The notes under the pieces were generated by a model. That model was not told where the DNA came from, did not search any database, and saw only the letters and a program-made list of their open reading frames with translations. Positions 36,519-45,047 of a stretch of 64,000 nucleotides of DNA are shown here, in pieces; within the stretch, counting starts at the first letter, position 1, and each line of letters begins with the position of its first letter. Origin of the DNA: Pseudocolwellia agarivorans (GTDB lineage Bacteria; Pseudomonadota; Gammaproteobacteria; Enterobacterales; Alteromonadaceae); contig NZ_MUZU01000008.1 in the NCBI RefSeq assembly GCF_002000085.1, forward strand, positions 124,001 to 188,000, written 5' to 3'. The translations under genes were made by a program, and so were the position numbers.

Positions 36519-36533
36519 ATTTTAGACTTAGGT
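36519..36533. promoter_or_regulatory. Putative CrbR box 2 upstream of acs
   Basis: ATTTTAG-A-CTTAGGT matches the perfect site in 11 of 14 arm positions. It overlaps another exact inverted repeat TTAGAC-TTAG-GTCTAA (36522-36537). It lies about 90 bases from the acs start. Confidence 0.5.
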
Positions 36534-36622
36534 CTAATATTCAATTGCCAAAGAAATGTTTAGTTTATTGGGTAATTTCAAACTATTCATTAGCTAAAAT
36601 TTTAGCGGCAAAGGGGCAACTC

Positions 36623-38521
36623 ATGAACGAGTTAAATAAATCTGACATTTTTTATCCAAGTGAAGAAGTTATCGCTCAGGCAAACGTAAGCGATTACGAA
36701 GCTATGTATAACTATTCAATTAATGACCGCGAAGGCTTTTGGGCTGAACAAGCAGAAACCCTAGACTGGTATAAAAAATGGGACAGCGTATTAGACGACA
36801 GCAACGCGCCTTTTTATAAATGGTTTGATGGCGGAGAAATAAACATTGTACATAACGCTGTAGACCGCCATCTTGAAAATGCTAACCGCAACAAAATGGC
36901 CATTATCTGGGAAGGAGAAAACGGCCAAGTACGCAACTATTCATATAATGGTTTAAACCGCGAAGTGTGTCAGTTTGCCAATGTATTAAAAAGTATGGGT
37001 GTAGAAAAAGGCGACATCGTCACCATTTACATGCCACAAATTCCAGAGCTTATTTTTGCTATGCTTGCTTGCGCCAAAATTGGCGCTATCCATTCAGTTG
37101 TTTATGGCGGATTTAGTACCGATGCTCTGGCATCTCGTATTGATGATGCTCATTCTCGTGTATTAATTACGGCTGATGGTGGTTGGCGCCGAGGTAAACA
37201 AATCAACCTGAAAAGCATTGCAAACGAAGCAATGGAACGTACCCCATCAATTGAAGTATGTATTTGTGTAAAAAATAACGAACTTGACGTAGAAATGGAA
37301 CCTTCTCGCGATTTTTGGTTGCACGACCTACAAGCCTTACCTATCGCTAGCCCTAAGTGTGAAACAGAAAAAACATCAGCTGAAGATCCACTCTTTATCC
37401 TGTACACATCAGGCACAACAGGCAAACCTAAAGGTATGCAACACACTCATGGTGGTTACGCTGTTTATACCTCTACAACCCATCGCATGGCCTTTGACAT
37501 AAAACCTCAAGATCGTTGGTGGTGTGCTGCAGATCCAGGTTGGATCACAGGGCATAGTTACATTGTTTATGGCCCACTGATTAATGGCGCAACCATCATG
37601 TTATATGAAGGAGCACCAAACTATCCTTACCCGAATCGTTGGTGGCAAATTGTTGAAAAATACGGCATCAATATTTTATATACATCACCAACAGCCATCC
37701 GTGGTTTGATGCGCTTTGGTGAACGTTGGCCACAAAAACACGACCTATCAAGCTTACGTTTATTAGGTAGTGTGGGCGAACCCATTAACCCTGAAGCATG
37801 GCGTTGGTATCACCATGTTATAGGTCAAGACAAATGCCCTATTATTGATACTTGGTGGCAAACCGAAACAGGTGGTTTTATGATTTGTCCACTACCTATT
37901 ACCCCGCTTAAACCGGGATCAGCAACCAAACCTTTCTTCGGTAACGAAATATCAGTAATGGACGACGACGGTAACGAAGTTGCACCTAATGAAGAAGGTA
38001 AACTCATTATAAAAAATCCGTGGCCCGGTATGGCACGAACCATATTTAAAGATGATCAACGTTATGCTGACTTGTACTGGACCCAAAAAGAAAATGGCGA
38101 ATGGCACTACCTAGCGGGCGACAGCGCAAAAATAGATGAAGACGGTTACATCTGGGTTATTGGTCGAATGGACGAAGTACTCAAAGTCAGTGGCTACCGT
38201 TTAGGTACATCTGAAATTGAAAGTGCTTTAGTGAGTCATCCAAAAGTTACCGAAGCAGCAGCCGTTGGCCTACCACACGAATTAAAAGGTAACGCTATTC
38301 ATACCTACGTAATTTTGCAGGAAGGTGTAGTAGGTGATCAAGCTCTTGAACAAGAACTACGCGACCATGTAGGCACCGAAATGGGGAAAATCGCCATGCC
38401 TGAATGTGTCAAATTTATCGATTCTTTGCCTAAAACACGTTCAGGAAAAATTATGCGTAGAGTTTTAAAAGCTCGTGCATTAGGGCAAGACGAAGGTGAT
38501 TTAAGTACCTTAGAAGAATAA
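36623..38521 (+). CDS. acs: Acetyl-CoA synthetase
   Basis: Activates acetate to acetyl-CoA via acetyl-AMP. 632 residues from the ATG at 36623, which has a Shine-Dalgarno (AAGGGG); the in-frame TTG at 36545 adds 26 unrelated residues. The AMP loop YTSGTTGKPKGMQHTHGGY, the core motif WWQTETGG, and the C-terminal PKTRSGKIMRR with the lysine usually regulated by acetylation are intact. Two putative CrbR boxes lie upstream, consistent with acs as the main CrbS/CrbR target. Confidence 0.96.
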   Translation: MNELNKSDIFYPSEEVIAQANVSDYEAMYNYSINDREGFWAEQAETLDWYKKWDSVLDDSNAPFYKWFDGGEINIVHNAVDRHLENANRNKMAIIWEGENGQVRNYSYNGLNREVCQFANVLKSMGVEKGDIVTIYMPQIPELIFAMLACAKIGAIHSVVYGGFSTDALASRIDDAHSRVLITADGGWRRGKQINLKSIANEAMERTPSIEVCICVKNNELDVEMEPSRDFWLHDLQALPIASPKCETEKTSAEDPLFILYTSGTTGKPKGMQHTHGGYAVYTSTTHRMAFDIKPQDRWWCAADPGWITGHSYIVYGPLINGATIMLYEGAPNYPYPNRWWQIVEKYGINILYTSPTAIRGLMRFGERWPQKHDLSSLRLLGSVGEPINPEAWRWYHHVIGQDKCPIIDTWWQTETGGFMICPLPITPLKPGSATKPFFGNEISVMDDDGNEVAPNEEGKLIIKNPWPGMARTIFKDDQRYADLYWTQKENGEWHYLAGDSAKIDEDGYIWVIGRMDEVLKVSGYRLGTSEIESALVSHPKVTEAAAVGLPHELKGNAIHTYVILQEGVVGDQALEQELRDHVGTEMGKIAMPECVKFIDSLPKTRSGKIMRRVLKARALGQDEGDLSTLEE

Positions 38522-38540
38522 TTAATTAAACAAAGCACAC

Positions 38541-38564
38541 TATGTGGAGCACTAGCTCCACATA
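38541..38564. terminator. Strong hairpin between acs and the porin gene
   Basis: TATGTGGAGC-ACTA-GCTCCACATA, a perfect 10-bp stem 20 bases after the acs stop. No T-tract follows, so it may be an mRNA-stabilising or attenuating stem rather than a classic terminator. Confidence 0.6.
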
Positions 38565-38665
38565 AAACATAAACAGCAATACCTTAAAAATACAAAACAT
38601 TACACATTATATAAATTAGCCAAAAGATACTAAGCATCGTCTTTAACGCTAAATAAGGGGATAAA

Positions 38666-39730
38666 ATGTTCAACGTAAATAAAGTATTAATCATGAGTGG
38701 TTTATTAGCTATAACCAGCAGTGCAAATGCAAGTTATGAAATAAAAACCGGCGAAAATAGTAAGCTGATTTTTGGCGGTTATATCAAAGTAGATACGCGA
38801 TATACTGATGGTAACATTCAAGCGAATAACTATTGGTATGGTGGTGGTAAAGTACTTACTGAAGATAATTCTAATTTTGGCATTGCCGCCAATGAAACAC
38901 GCATCAATACTAAATATGTGCATGGCGATGTTACCGGCTTTATTGAAATGGACTTTTACGGCGATGCTGTTTCAGGTGGCGGTAATGAAATTGTTTCTAA
39001 TTCATCAAAACCACGCTTACGCCATGCTTTTATAAAATACAAAAACATTTTAGTTGGCCAATACTGGACCACTTTTCAAAACACAAGCTCTCTAGCTGAG
39101 TCAGCAGACTTTGGTGGACCTTTAGTTGCTTCGGCCTTTATTCGACAAGGACAAATTCGTTACACCATGGGCGGATTACAAGTTGCGATTGAAAACCCAG
39201 AAACCTACGGCGGTAATAATATTACCCAAGGTGGTACAGCAAATGATGGCACACCTGACGTTATCGCTAAATACACCTTCTCAGGTGACTGGGGTAATGT
39301 ATCGGTGTCTGGTGTTGCTCGCCAGCTAGAATCAGCAACAGGTAATACAGAATCAGCATTAGGCTACGGGGTTGCTGGTCGTATAAACACCTACGGTAAA
39401 GACGATTTTCGCTTTCAACTTCATGGCGGTAATGTAGGTCGTTATGTAGGTGTAACCGCATCAACAGACATGGTGGGAGAAGAAGTAGAAGAAACCACCT
39501 CGGTTATGGTTGCTTATCGTCATTTCTGGACAGAAGACACTCGTAGTTCAGTATTTTATGGCAATACCACTACAGACGAGTCTGACCGTGATAGAACTCA
39601 TTGGGGAATTAATGTATTTAAAGACTACACCAAAGAACTTTCTTTTGGCTTAGAGGTAGGTAATTTTGAAATGGAAGAACTAGACGCCGACTCAAATTAC
39701 TTCCAGTTTTCAGCCAAATATACGTTGTAG
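38666..39730 (+). CDS. DcaP-like outer-membrane porin
   Basis: 354 residues with a signal peptide ending in ...SSANA and the DcaP-like opening KLIFGGYIKVDTRYTDG, then ANETRINTKY, FIEMDFYG and SKPRLRHAFIKYKNILVGQ. The last residues (FQFSAKYTL) are beta-strand-like. DcaP porins pass small dicarboxylates and similar anions across the outer membrane. Location directly after acs suggests uptake of short-chain carboxylates, but it has its own terminator and no visible CrbR box. Confidence 0.82.
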   Translation: MFNVNKVLIMSGLLAITSSANASYEIKTGENSKLIFGGYIKVDTRYTDGNIQANNYWYGGGKVLTEDNSNFGIAANETRINTKYVHGDVTGFIEMDFYGDAVSGGGNEIVSNSSKPRLRHAFIKYKNILVGQYWTTFQNTSSLAESADFGGPLVASAFIRQGQIRYTMGGLQVAIENPETYGGNNITQGGTANDGTPDVIAKYTFSGDWGNVSVSGVARQLESATGNTESALGYGVAGRINTYGKDDFRFQLHGGNVGRYVGVTASTDMVGEEVEETTSVMVAYRHFWTEDTRSSVFYGNTTTDESDRDRTHWGINVFKDYTKELSFGLEVGNFEMEELDADSNYFQFSAKYTL

Positions 39731-39814
39731 TTATCGTTGTAATTAACAAATTAAGATAAAAAGTAAATTTATCTGCTCGTTTACTTAGCCAACCTCTTGA
39801 TAGGGTTGTTTTGG

Positions 39815-39839
39815 GGGAAGCTAACGCTTCCCTTTTTTT
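39815..39839 (+). terminator. Terminator after the DcaP-like porin gene
   Basis: GGGAAGC-TAAC-GCTTCCC followed by seven T, a textbook rho-independent terminator. Confidence 0.95.
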
Positions 39840-39851
39840 ATTCTTTAATTT

Positions 39852-40487
39852 TTAGTAAGTTGAACCAACTGAAATACCAAAAACCGTATCGATAGAATCA
39901 CCACTCAGATACGTTTTAGCGTGAAAACCAATATTTAAAATATCAGTATCTTTTACTGCACCTACTTTTAAAAACACACCGCCATCAACATCAATATCTT
40001 CAGAATAGCAGTCATCACAAAACCCAATTGAGCGTTCAGAATACACCATGAAATCAGCACCAAGTTGTCCATAAATAGCGACATCACTTGCTTCACCAAA
40101 AAAGTGGATACGCCCTATCGCCGCACCTAATAAAACCCCGCTCGCATCTGAAGTTTCATTTGATCTATCGCCTCTATTTCCAAATCCTTTACCGACAACT
40201 TCTTGGCTAAACTCCCAATTATCATCATAAGCAAGATAGCTTGCAGACAACGTTGTTATCCAATGGCTTTTAATATAATCAACATCAACACTAAACCCTA
40301 ACGCTGAATCTTCAATACCATAAAGCCCCACACTGTTATCAAAGTTGGTTTGATTAACTGAAATACTCCACTCCCATTGGTTATCTACTACATAGATATT
40401 TTCTGCCTCGGTTACCATTTCTGTTTCTTCAAAAGCATGTAGTTGAAAAGATAAAACAAGTGATAAAGCGAGTGTGATTTTTTTCAT
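39852..40487 (-). CDS. Small outer-membrane beta-barrel-like protein
   Basis: 211 residues with signal peptide (MKKITLALSLVLSFQLHA). Alternating polar/hydrophobic strands throughout and a terminal FGISVGSTY suggest an 8-stranded OmpA-type barrel. A CDDC motif in GFCDDCYSED lies in a predicted extracellular loop and could form a disulfide. I do not recognise the family. It converges on the porin gene. Confidence 0.65.
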   Translation of the reverse strand: MKKITLALSLVLSFQLHAFEETEMVTEAENIYVVDNQWEWSISVNQTNFDNSVGLYGIEDSALGFSVDVDYIKSHWITTLSASYLAYDDNWEFSQEVVGKGFGNRGDRSNETSDASGVLLGAAIGRIHFFGEASDVAIYGQLGADFMVYSERSIGFCDDCYSEDIDVDGGVFLKVGAVKDTDILNIGFHAKTYLSGDSIDTVFGISVGSTY

Positions 40488-40652
40488 GAAAAGTCCTTTT
40501 AACTAAAATTATCAATAAGGGGAGTAAAAACGGCAACAATATAAATTAAATACAATTTATTAGCAAAAAAACAAGCTACTTTTTGGCATAAATAGTGCTT
40601 TACTCATTACATAAAAATAAACCGTCAAACATTTGAATCCTTGGAGAAGCTT

Positions 40653-41318
40653 ATGGAATTAATATTATTTGCCATGGTAAGCCTTGTTGTTATTGTTGCC
40701 CTACTCGCTAGTAGGTTAAATGATAATAGCTTTCCTTTTCCATTTGATCGTAAAAGTGCCATTTTTACGCCAGCCGAAAAAAACTTTCAAAACTTAGTTG
40801 AGCAAGCTATGGGATCAGATTATCGCGTACTTAATCGCGTTAAACTGTCTGATATTTTAACCATTCGAAATGGAGTATCGAGTAAAGCAAGTCAAGCAGC
40901 AGCTAAAAATGCTGACAAAAAATATTTAGATTTTGTTCTTTGTGATCGAAACTCTATGAAACTTTTAGGTGCGATAGACTTAGTTGATACTCAAGGCAAA
41001 GGCTACAAAATCAAAAAAGATTGGTTTGTGAGTGGTGCGCTAGAAGCCGCTTCAATTCCTCATTTAAGAATTAAAGTAAAGGCCAATTATACCGTTGAAG
41101 AAATACGTTCATGTATCAATACACGTTTAATTGGTACGCCTAAACCAGAACCTAAAATGAAAGGCAGTGTGATCCCTGCGCCTATGGTGCGCGTAAGATC
41201 TAAAAATACAGCAGGTGTATTAACTCCTGCGGCTGCTCGCTCTCAATTAGAAGCCATGAACAAGCCTAAGTCAGCAAGACAAATACCCGCTCCCAACGTA
41301 GCGGCTTTACCTCACTAA
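40653..41318 (+). CDS. DUF2726 domain protein with N-terminal membrane anchor
   Basis: 221 residues from the ATG at 40653; the TTG at 40641 falls in the Shine-Dalgarno (TTGGAGAAGC) and is rejected. One N-terminal helix (LILFAMVSLVVIVALLA), then the DUF2726 core: FTPAEKNFQNLVEQAMGSDY, then KYLDFVLCDR and DWFVSGALEAASIPHLRI. DUF2726 resembles nuclease-like/topoisomerase-associated modules but has no proven activity here. The C-terminal 50 residues are basic, low-complexity and proline-rich. Confidence 0.78.
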   Translation: MELILFAMVSLVVIVALLASRLNDNSFPFPFDRKSAIFTPAEKNFQNLVEQAMGSDYRVLNRVKLSDILTIRNGVSSKASQAAAKNADKKYLDFVLCDRNSMKLLGAIDLVDTQGKGYKIKKDWFVSGALEAASIPHLRIKVKANYTVEEIRSCINTRLIGTPKPEPKMKGSVIPAPMVRVRSKNTAGVLTPAAARSQLEAMNKPKSARQIPAPNVAALPH

Positions 41319-41346
41319 TTTTTATATAACCTTTACTAATCAATAT

Positions 41347-41384
41347 ATAGCGATAACCACTCACGACTGAGTTGTTATCGCTAT
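41347..41384. terminator. Hairpin after the DUF2726 gene
   Basis: ATAGCGATAAC (41347-41357) and GTTATCGCTAT (41374-41384) with additional inner pairing (ACTC/GAGT). A strong stem but only a short T-run follows; probable terminator. Confidence 0.65.
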
Positions 41385-41481
41385 TTACCTGTTCTGCCTC
41401 CCTAAAAATACTCCCTGCTTTTCCTTAACATTACCGCTATAATTACTCCAATATTTCAAAAAAAATTAACGGAAACATTTA

Positions 41482-42207
41482 ATGAAAGCAGGAATTATTG
41501 GCGCAATGGAGCCTGAAGTTGCCATTTTAAAAAGTAAGCTCGAAAACTGTGTAATCACTGAACACGCGAGTTATACATTCTACGAAGGTTCTTTAAACGG
41601 TAACGATGTTGTTATTGTGCAGTCAGGTATAGGTAAAGTAGCTGCAGCGTTAGCCACCGCATTTTTAATTGATAAATTCAAACCTGATTATATCGTCAAT
41701 ACGGGTTCTGCGGGTGGTTTTGAGCAATCATTAAAAGTGGGCGACATTGTAATAAGTAACGAAGTAAGATATCACGATGTTGATTTAACCGTATTTGGTT
41801 ACGAAATTGGCCAGTTACCTGGAAACCCACCAGCCTATTTCCCTCATAAAACGTTAGTAGAAGCAGCGCAAGAAGGTATTGATGCACTAAGCTCAACTTT
41901 AGATACCCCCATACAAACCTTATTGGGTTTAATTACAACGGGTGATACTTTTATGACGGCGGAAAACGATATTGCTAAAGCCCGTAAAAACTTTCCAACC
42001 ATGGCAGCCGTTGAAATGGAAGGTGCTGCTATAGCGCATACCTGTCATCAATTAAACGTTCCATTTGTTGTCATTCGTTCAATGTCTGATATTGCAGGTA
42101 AAGAGTCTCCTTCGTCATTTGAAGCTTACTTAGAAACCGCTTCAATCAACTCGTCTCAGCTTGTTATAAATATGCTAAACGTATTAAAAAATAAGTCATT
42201 AACTTAA
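41482..42207 (+). CDS. mtnN: 5'-methylthioadenosine/S-adenosylhomocysteine nucleosidase
   Basis: Cleaves adenine from MTA and SAH in SAM recycling and autoinducer-2 formation. 241 residues: KAGIIGAMEPEVAIL holds the conserved E at position 10-12, the IVNTGSAGG phosphate/ribose loop is present, and VEMEGAAIAHTC and VIRSMSDIAG provide the ribose-binding glutamate and catalytic aspartate. Shares an operon with the cbiB-like gene 17 bases downstream, an arrangement also seen in Shewanella and Vibrio. Confidence 0.95.
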   Translation: MKAGIIGAMEPEVAILKSKLENCVITEHASYTFYEGSLNGNDVVIVQSGIGKVAAALATAFLIDKFKPDYIVNTGSAGGFEQSLKVGDIVISNEVRYHDVDLTVFGYEIGQLPGNPPAYFPHKTLVEAAQEGIDALSSTLDTPIQTLLGLITTGDTFMTAENDIAKARKNFPTMAAVEMEGAAIAHTCHQLNVPFVVIRSMSDIAGKESPSSFEAYLETASINSSQLVINMLNVLKNKSLT

Positions 42208-42224
42208 ATAAATAGATCGCATAC

Positions 42225-43193
42225 ATGAATCATTTTTTACTAGACGGCCCTTTTGTTTATCCCTTAACAGTATTTGTTATGGTTGTTCTAGTAAAAATAT
42301 TTCTTTCTATTTTCTTTATTAAAGAACCCATGCATCTCTTTCGCTTTTTTTGCACTCAATTAGCAAAAAAAGTGAACAATCAAAACAACAGCGTAAACCA
42401 ACAAAAAGTGGCTGGATTAATGGCAACATTAATCACTTTATCGCCCTTACTCATTATACTTTGGTTATTTGAAAGCTTTATTGAAGTCAACTGGCTTTGG
42501 CAAGGATTTTTATTATATTTTGCTTTAGGGTCATTCGGCTTAACTCGCACATCACTGAAAACAGCTAAAGCCTTGGTGGCCAAGAATACTTACGACGCTA
42601 AACAATTCATTGCACCTGTTACATTAAGAAACACCGACAAATTATCTTCTTTAGGTATAACCAAAACCTGCATTGAAATGCAGTTATTACAAACTATTCA
42701 ACAATGTTTTACTGTAGCTTTTTTATATTTTTTATTAGGGCCTTATGTCGCATTAGCTTTCAGGTTACTACTCGAAATGCATTACAGTTGGAATATAAAA
42801 CAGCCGCAATATAAAGCTTTTGGAGCCTTTGTAAATAAGTGTGTTCATTTATTGCAATGGTTACCTACTCGACTTTTTGTTTTCTTTTTAATGCTAGGTA
42901 CTTTAGGGCAAAACTTTATTTTATATTGGCGGCTGATCACAAAACATTTCTTCGCCCTTAATAACTCAATTGCGGTTTACGCGCTAGCACTTGCTATAGG
43001 TAAAAAACTCGGTGGTGTTGCCATGTATAACGGCACCAAGGTTAGGCGTTTAAGTTTTAACGACAGTGCATTAGAGCCAGAACCTAGTGATATTATTTAT
43101 GCAACAAAACGTATTAACCAAGTACTTTATTTTTCGTTTTTATCTATTGTTTTTTCAATCACACTTTACTTAATTTTAACCATAAAAAGCTAG
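42225..43193 (+). CDS. CobD/CbiB family membrane protein
   Basis: 322 residues with about five hydrophobic helices. The sequence LQTIQQCFTVAFLYFLLGPYVALAFRLL aligns with the CbiB core (usually with a GGP-A-x-x-Y/FR motif), so it belongs to the CbiB family, which attaches aminopropanol to cobyric acid; it is divergent and lacks the usual VESLAENTVDG segment, so catalysis is doubtful. Next to mtnN, as in relatives where btuF follows; here a rhodanese replaces btuF. Confidence 0.68.
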   Translation: MNHFLLDGPFVYPLTVFVMVVLVKIFLSIFFIKEPMHLFRFFCTQLAKKVNNQNNSVNQQKVAGLMATLITLSPLLIILWLFESFIEVNWLWQGFLLYFALGSFGLTRTSLKTAKALVAKNTYDAKQFIAPVTLRNTDKLSSLGITKTCIEMQLLQTIQQCFTVAFLYFLLGPYVALAFRLLLEMHYSWNIKQPQYKAFGAFVNKCVHLLQWLPTRLFVFFLMLGTLGQNFILYWRLITKHFFALNNSIAVYALALAIGKKLGGVAMYNGTKVRRLSFNDSALEPEPSDIIYATKRINQVLYFSFLSIVFSITLYLILTIKS

Positions 43194-43251
43194 GTTCTAG
43201 TAACCTTTATAGTACACTGGTATTAAATCAATTATTTTCATCGGAGCACAT

Positions 43252-43647
43252 ATGTTTATTAAAAAATTATTATCCTTCGCTTTATTTAGCTTACTTTCAT
43301 TGAATGTATTTGCAGAACAAACACCTACAATTTCCCAAGCTGAACTTGTGAAATTATTAACGCAACCAAACGACTCTAGTTTTATTGTATTAGATGTAAG
43401 AACACCACAAGAATTTAACGAAGGACATATAAAAAACGCAATTAACGTGAGTCATAATACGGTTAAAGATAACTTGTCTGTGTTAAACACATATAAAGAT
43501 AAAATGGTGGTTGTACATTGTCGTTCAGGTAAAAGAGCACTAATCGCTGAACATGTACTGAAAGAAAATGGCTTTTCGAATCTTCGTCACCTTGATGGCG
43601 ACATGCTGGGTTGGGTTGACGCTAAGTTACCTTTAATTAAAGAATAA
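43252..43647 (+). CDS. Periplasmic single-domain rhodanese
   Basis: 131 residues with a signal peptide (KKLLSFALFSLLSLNVFA) and one rhodanese domain. Active-site C90 is in VVHCRSGKRA, preceded by VLDVRTPQEFNEGHI. Such proteins move sulfane sulfur or act as thiol redox partners in the periplasm. The gene is 58 bases after the cbiB-like gene with its own Shine-Dalgarno; a functional link to it is unproven. Confidence 0.88.
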   Translation: MFIKKLLSFALFSLLSLNVFAEQTPTISQAELVKLLTQPNDSSFIVLDVRTPQEFNEGHIKNAINVSHNTVKDNLSVLNTYKDKMVVVHCRSGKRALIAEHVLKENGFSNLRHLDGDMLGWVDAKLPLIKE

Positions 43648-43663
43648 CCTAGCCCAAAATGAA

Positions 43664-43713
43664 CGCGTATTATATACCCGTTACCACTTAGAATGATAAC
43701 GGGTATATACGCG
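43664..43713. terminator. Large hairpin between converging genes
   Basis: CGCGTATTATATACCCGTTA (43664-43683) pairs with TAACGGGTATATACGCG (43697-43713), with a three-base bulge, around a 13-base loop. It separates the rhodanese gene (+) from the barrel protein gene (-) and is likely a two-way terminator despite no T-tract. Confidence 0.7.
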
Positions 43714-43723
43714 CTTAAAAATA

Positions 43724-44314
43724 TTAAAATGCGTAGCTTATTCCTACATTTAAGGTGCTTGATTTTAGGTCATCCATTTTATGGTATTGCAAACCGGCAT
43801 TCATACCAATTCCCATATCCCAACGATATTCCCAACCACCTTCTAACATAAAGCCAACACCATCTTCATCAGCAATTTTTGTTTTGTTTAACTCAATCTC
43901 ATAGTTGTAATAACTTAAACCTGCTTTAGCATATAACTTGTTACGTTTTGATAAAGATAAGTCTGTTTTTAATGCAACCACTACAGCACTTAATTCAAGA
44001 TCATCTGCTGCTAACTCAAACAAGTCGTGTCTGTCATCGTCAGAATAACACTTCCACTCACCCGACCTTTCTTTACAATCCCAATCCGTATCAGTGCCAC
44101 CTAACAAGCCCACTTCTACTGAATAAAAAGGTGCGAATTTGTAGTTGTAAAATAAATAAGATGTACCGTAAGCTTCCCCCTCTTCACCTTTATATTCCAT
44201 ATTACCACCACCGAGTTGAATACCAACACTGTGAGGTGATTGAGTTCCAGCAAGTGCTGCTGTAGAAATGGTTAACGCTATAATGCTTGTTGTTAATGAA
44301 GTGAATAGTTTCAT
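43724..44314 (-). CDS. Small outer-membrane beta-barrel protein (OmpA-like barrel)
   Basis: 196 residues from the ATG at 44314, which gives a normal signal peptide (KLFTSLTTSIIALTISTAALA); the in-frame start at 44335 adds seven residues. Mature part opens SVGIQLGGGNMEYKGEEGEAYG and ends VGISYAF, a terminal phenylalanine typical of outer-membrane barrels. About eight strands are expected. Its acidic loops contain a cysteine pair (DCKERSGEWKCYSDDD). It is divergent from the signalling operon that follows. Confidence 0.75.
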   Translation of the reverse strand: MKLFTSLTTSIIALTISTAALAGTQSPHSVGIQLGGGNMEYKGEEGEAYGTSYLFYNYKFAPFYSVEVGLLGGTDTDWDCKERSGEWKCYSDDDRHDLFELAADDLELSAVVVALKTDLSLSKRNKLYAKAGLSYYNYEIELNKTKIADEDGVGFMLEGGWEYRWDMGIGMNAGLQYHKMDDLKSSTLNVGISYAF

Positions 44315-44597
44315 GTTTGATCCTTGTAAAATCATATTTAATTAAGATGAAACTATTATCTGTGATTCATTCGAGCCAAGCTGTTTGAAAAATGTTTTTA
44401 ACCTGTTTAAAAATGTAAGTAATTGATAAAAAGATGAACACTCATATTAGAGCGTGAATTAAATTCATCTAATTATTCTTCAACTAAAATTACAATACAT
44501 TAACCCTATTTTTTACAAGGAATTATAGTAATTAATTGGTGATTAATTTAAAGTGTGCCACACTACTATATATCTTAGATCTCCGTATTTATTTAAT

Positions 44598-45047
44598 ATG
44601 AAATTTAGAAAACTCATCATTTATATGTTATTTCATCTAACATGTTGCTATACAGCAAACGCTGTAGCTGAAGATAAAAAGCTTATTATCCTAGCCAGTA
44701 ATAACATCGAAACAATTAGCCTTGAAGCTATTAGTAACTTGTATACTTTTAGACAAAAATTAATGCCTAATAGTGAAAGAGTACAGCTAACCTCCTTACC
44801 CCTTAATTCAGAAGACACAATAGGCTTTACACAAAAGTTTTTTAATTATTACCCATACCAATTAAAGCGTATCTGGGATCAAGCTATTTTTTCAGGTAAA
44901 GCAAGAAGACCGAAATCATTTGATAATACAGAAGACCTATTAGCTTTTATAAAAAATAATGATAATGCCATTGGTTATTTGATTATTAAAACCTCGGAAC
45001 TTACACAATTAAAGGAGATGTATAATGTTATTGCGATTATTGGTTAA
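44598..45047 (+). CDS. Small PstS-like periplasmic substrate-binding protein
   Basis: 149 residues from the ATG at 44598 with signal peptide (IIYMLFHLTCCYTANAVA). The mature part resembles one lobe of the phosphate-type binding proteins: LIILASNNIETISLEAISNLY, TQKFFNYYPYQLKRIWDQAIFSG, ARRPKSFDNTEDLLAFI and NAIGYLI. It has no ABC transporter partner. Its last 23 bases overlap the next gene and a c-di-GMP enzyme follows, so a signalling rather than transport role is likely. Confidence 0.75.
   Translation: MKFRKLIIYMLFHLTCCYTANAVAEDKKLIILASNNIETISLEAISNLYTFRQKLMPNSERVQLTSLPLNSEDTIGFTQKFFNYYPYQLKRIWDQAIFSGKARRPKSFDNTEDLLAFIKNNDNAIGYLIIKTSELTQLKEMYNVIAIIG

Noticed and set aside
36545-36622. Longer acs N-terminus from a TTG
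   Set aside because: 26 unrelated residues that also overlap the probable promoter; the ATG at 36623 is preceded by AAGGGG.
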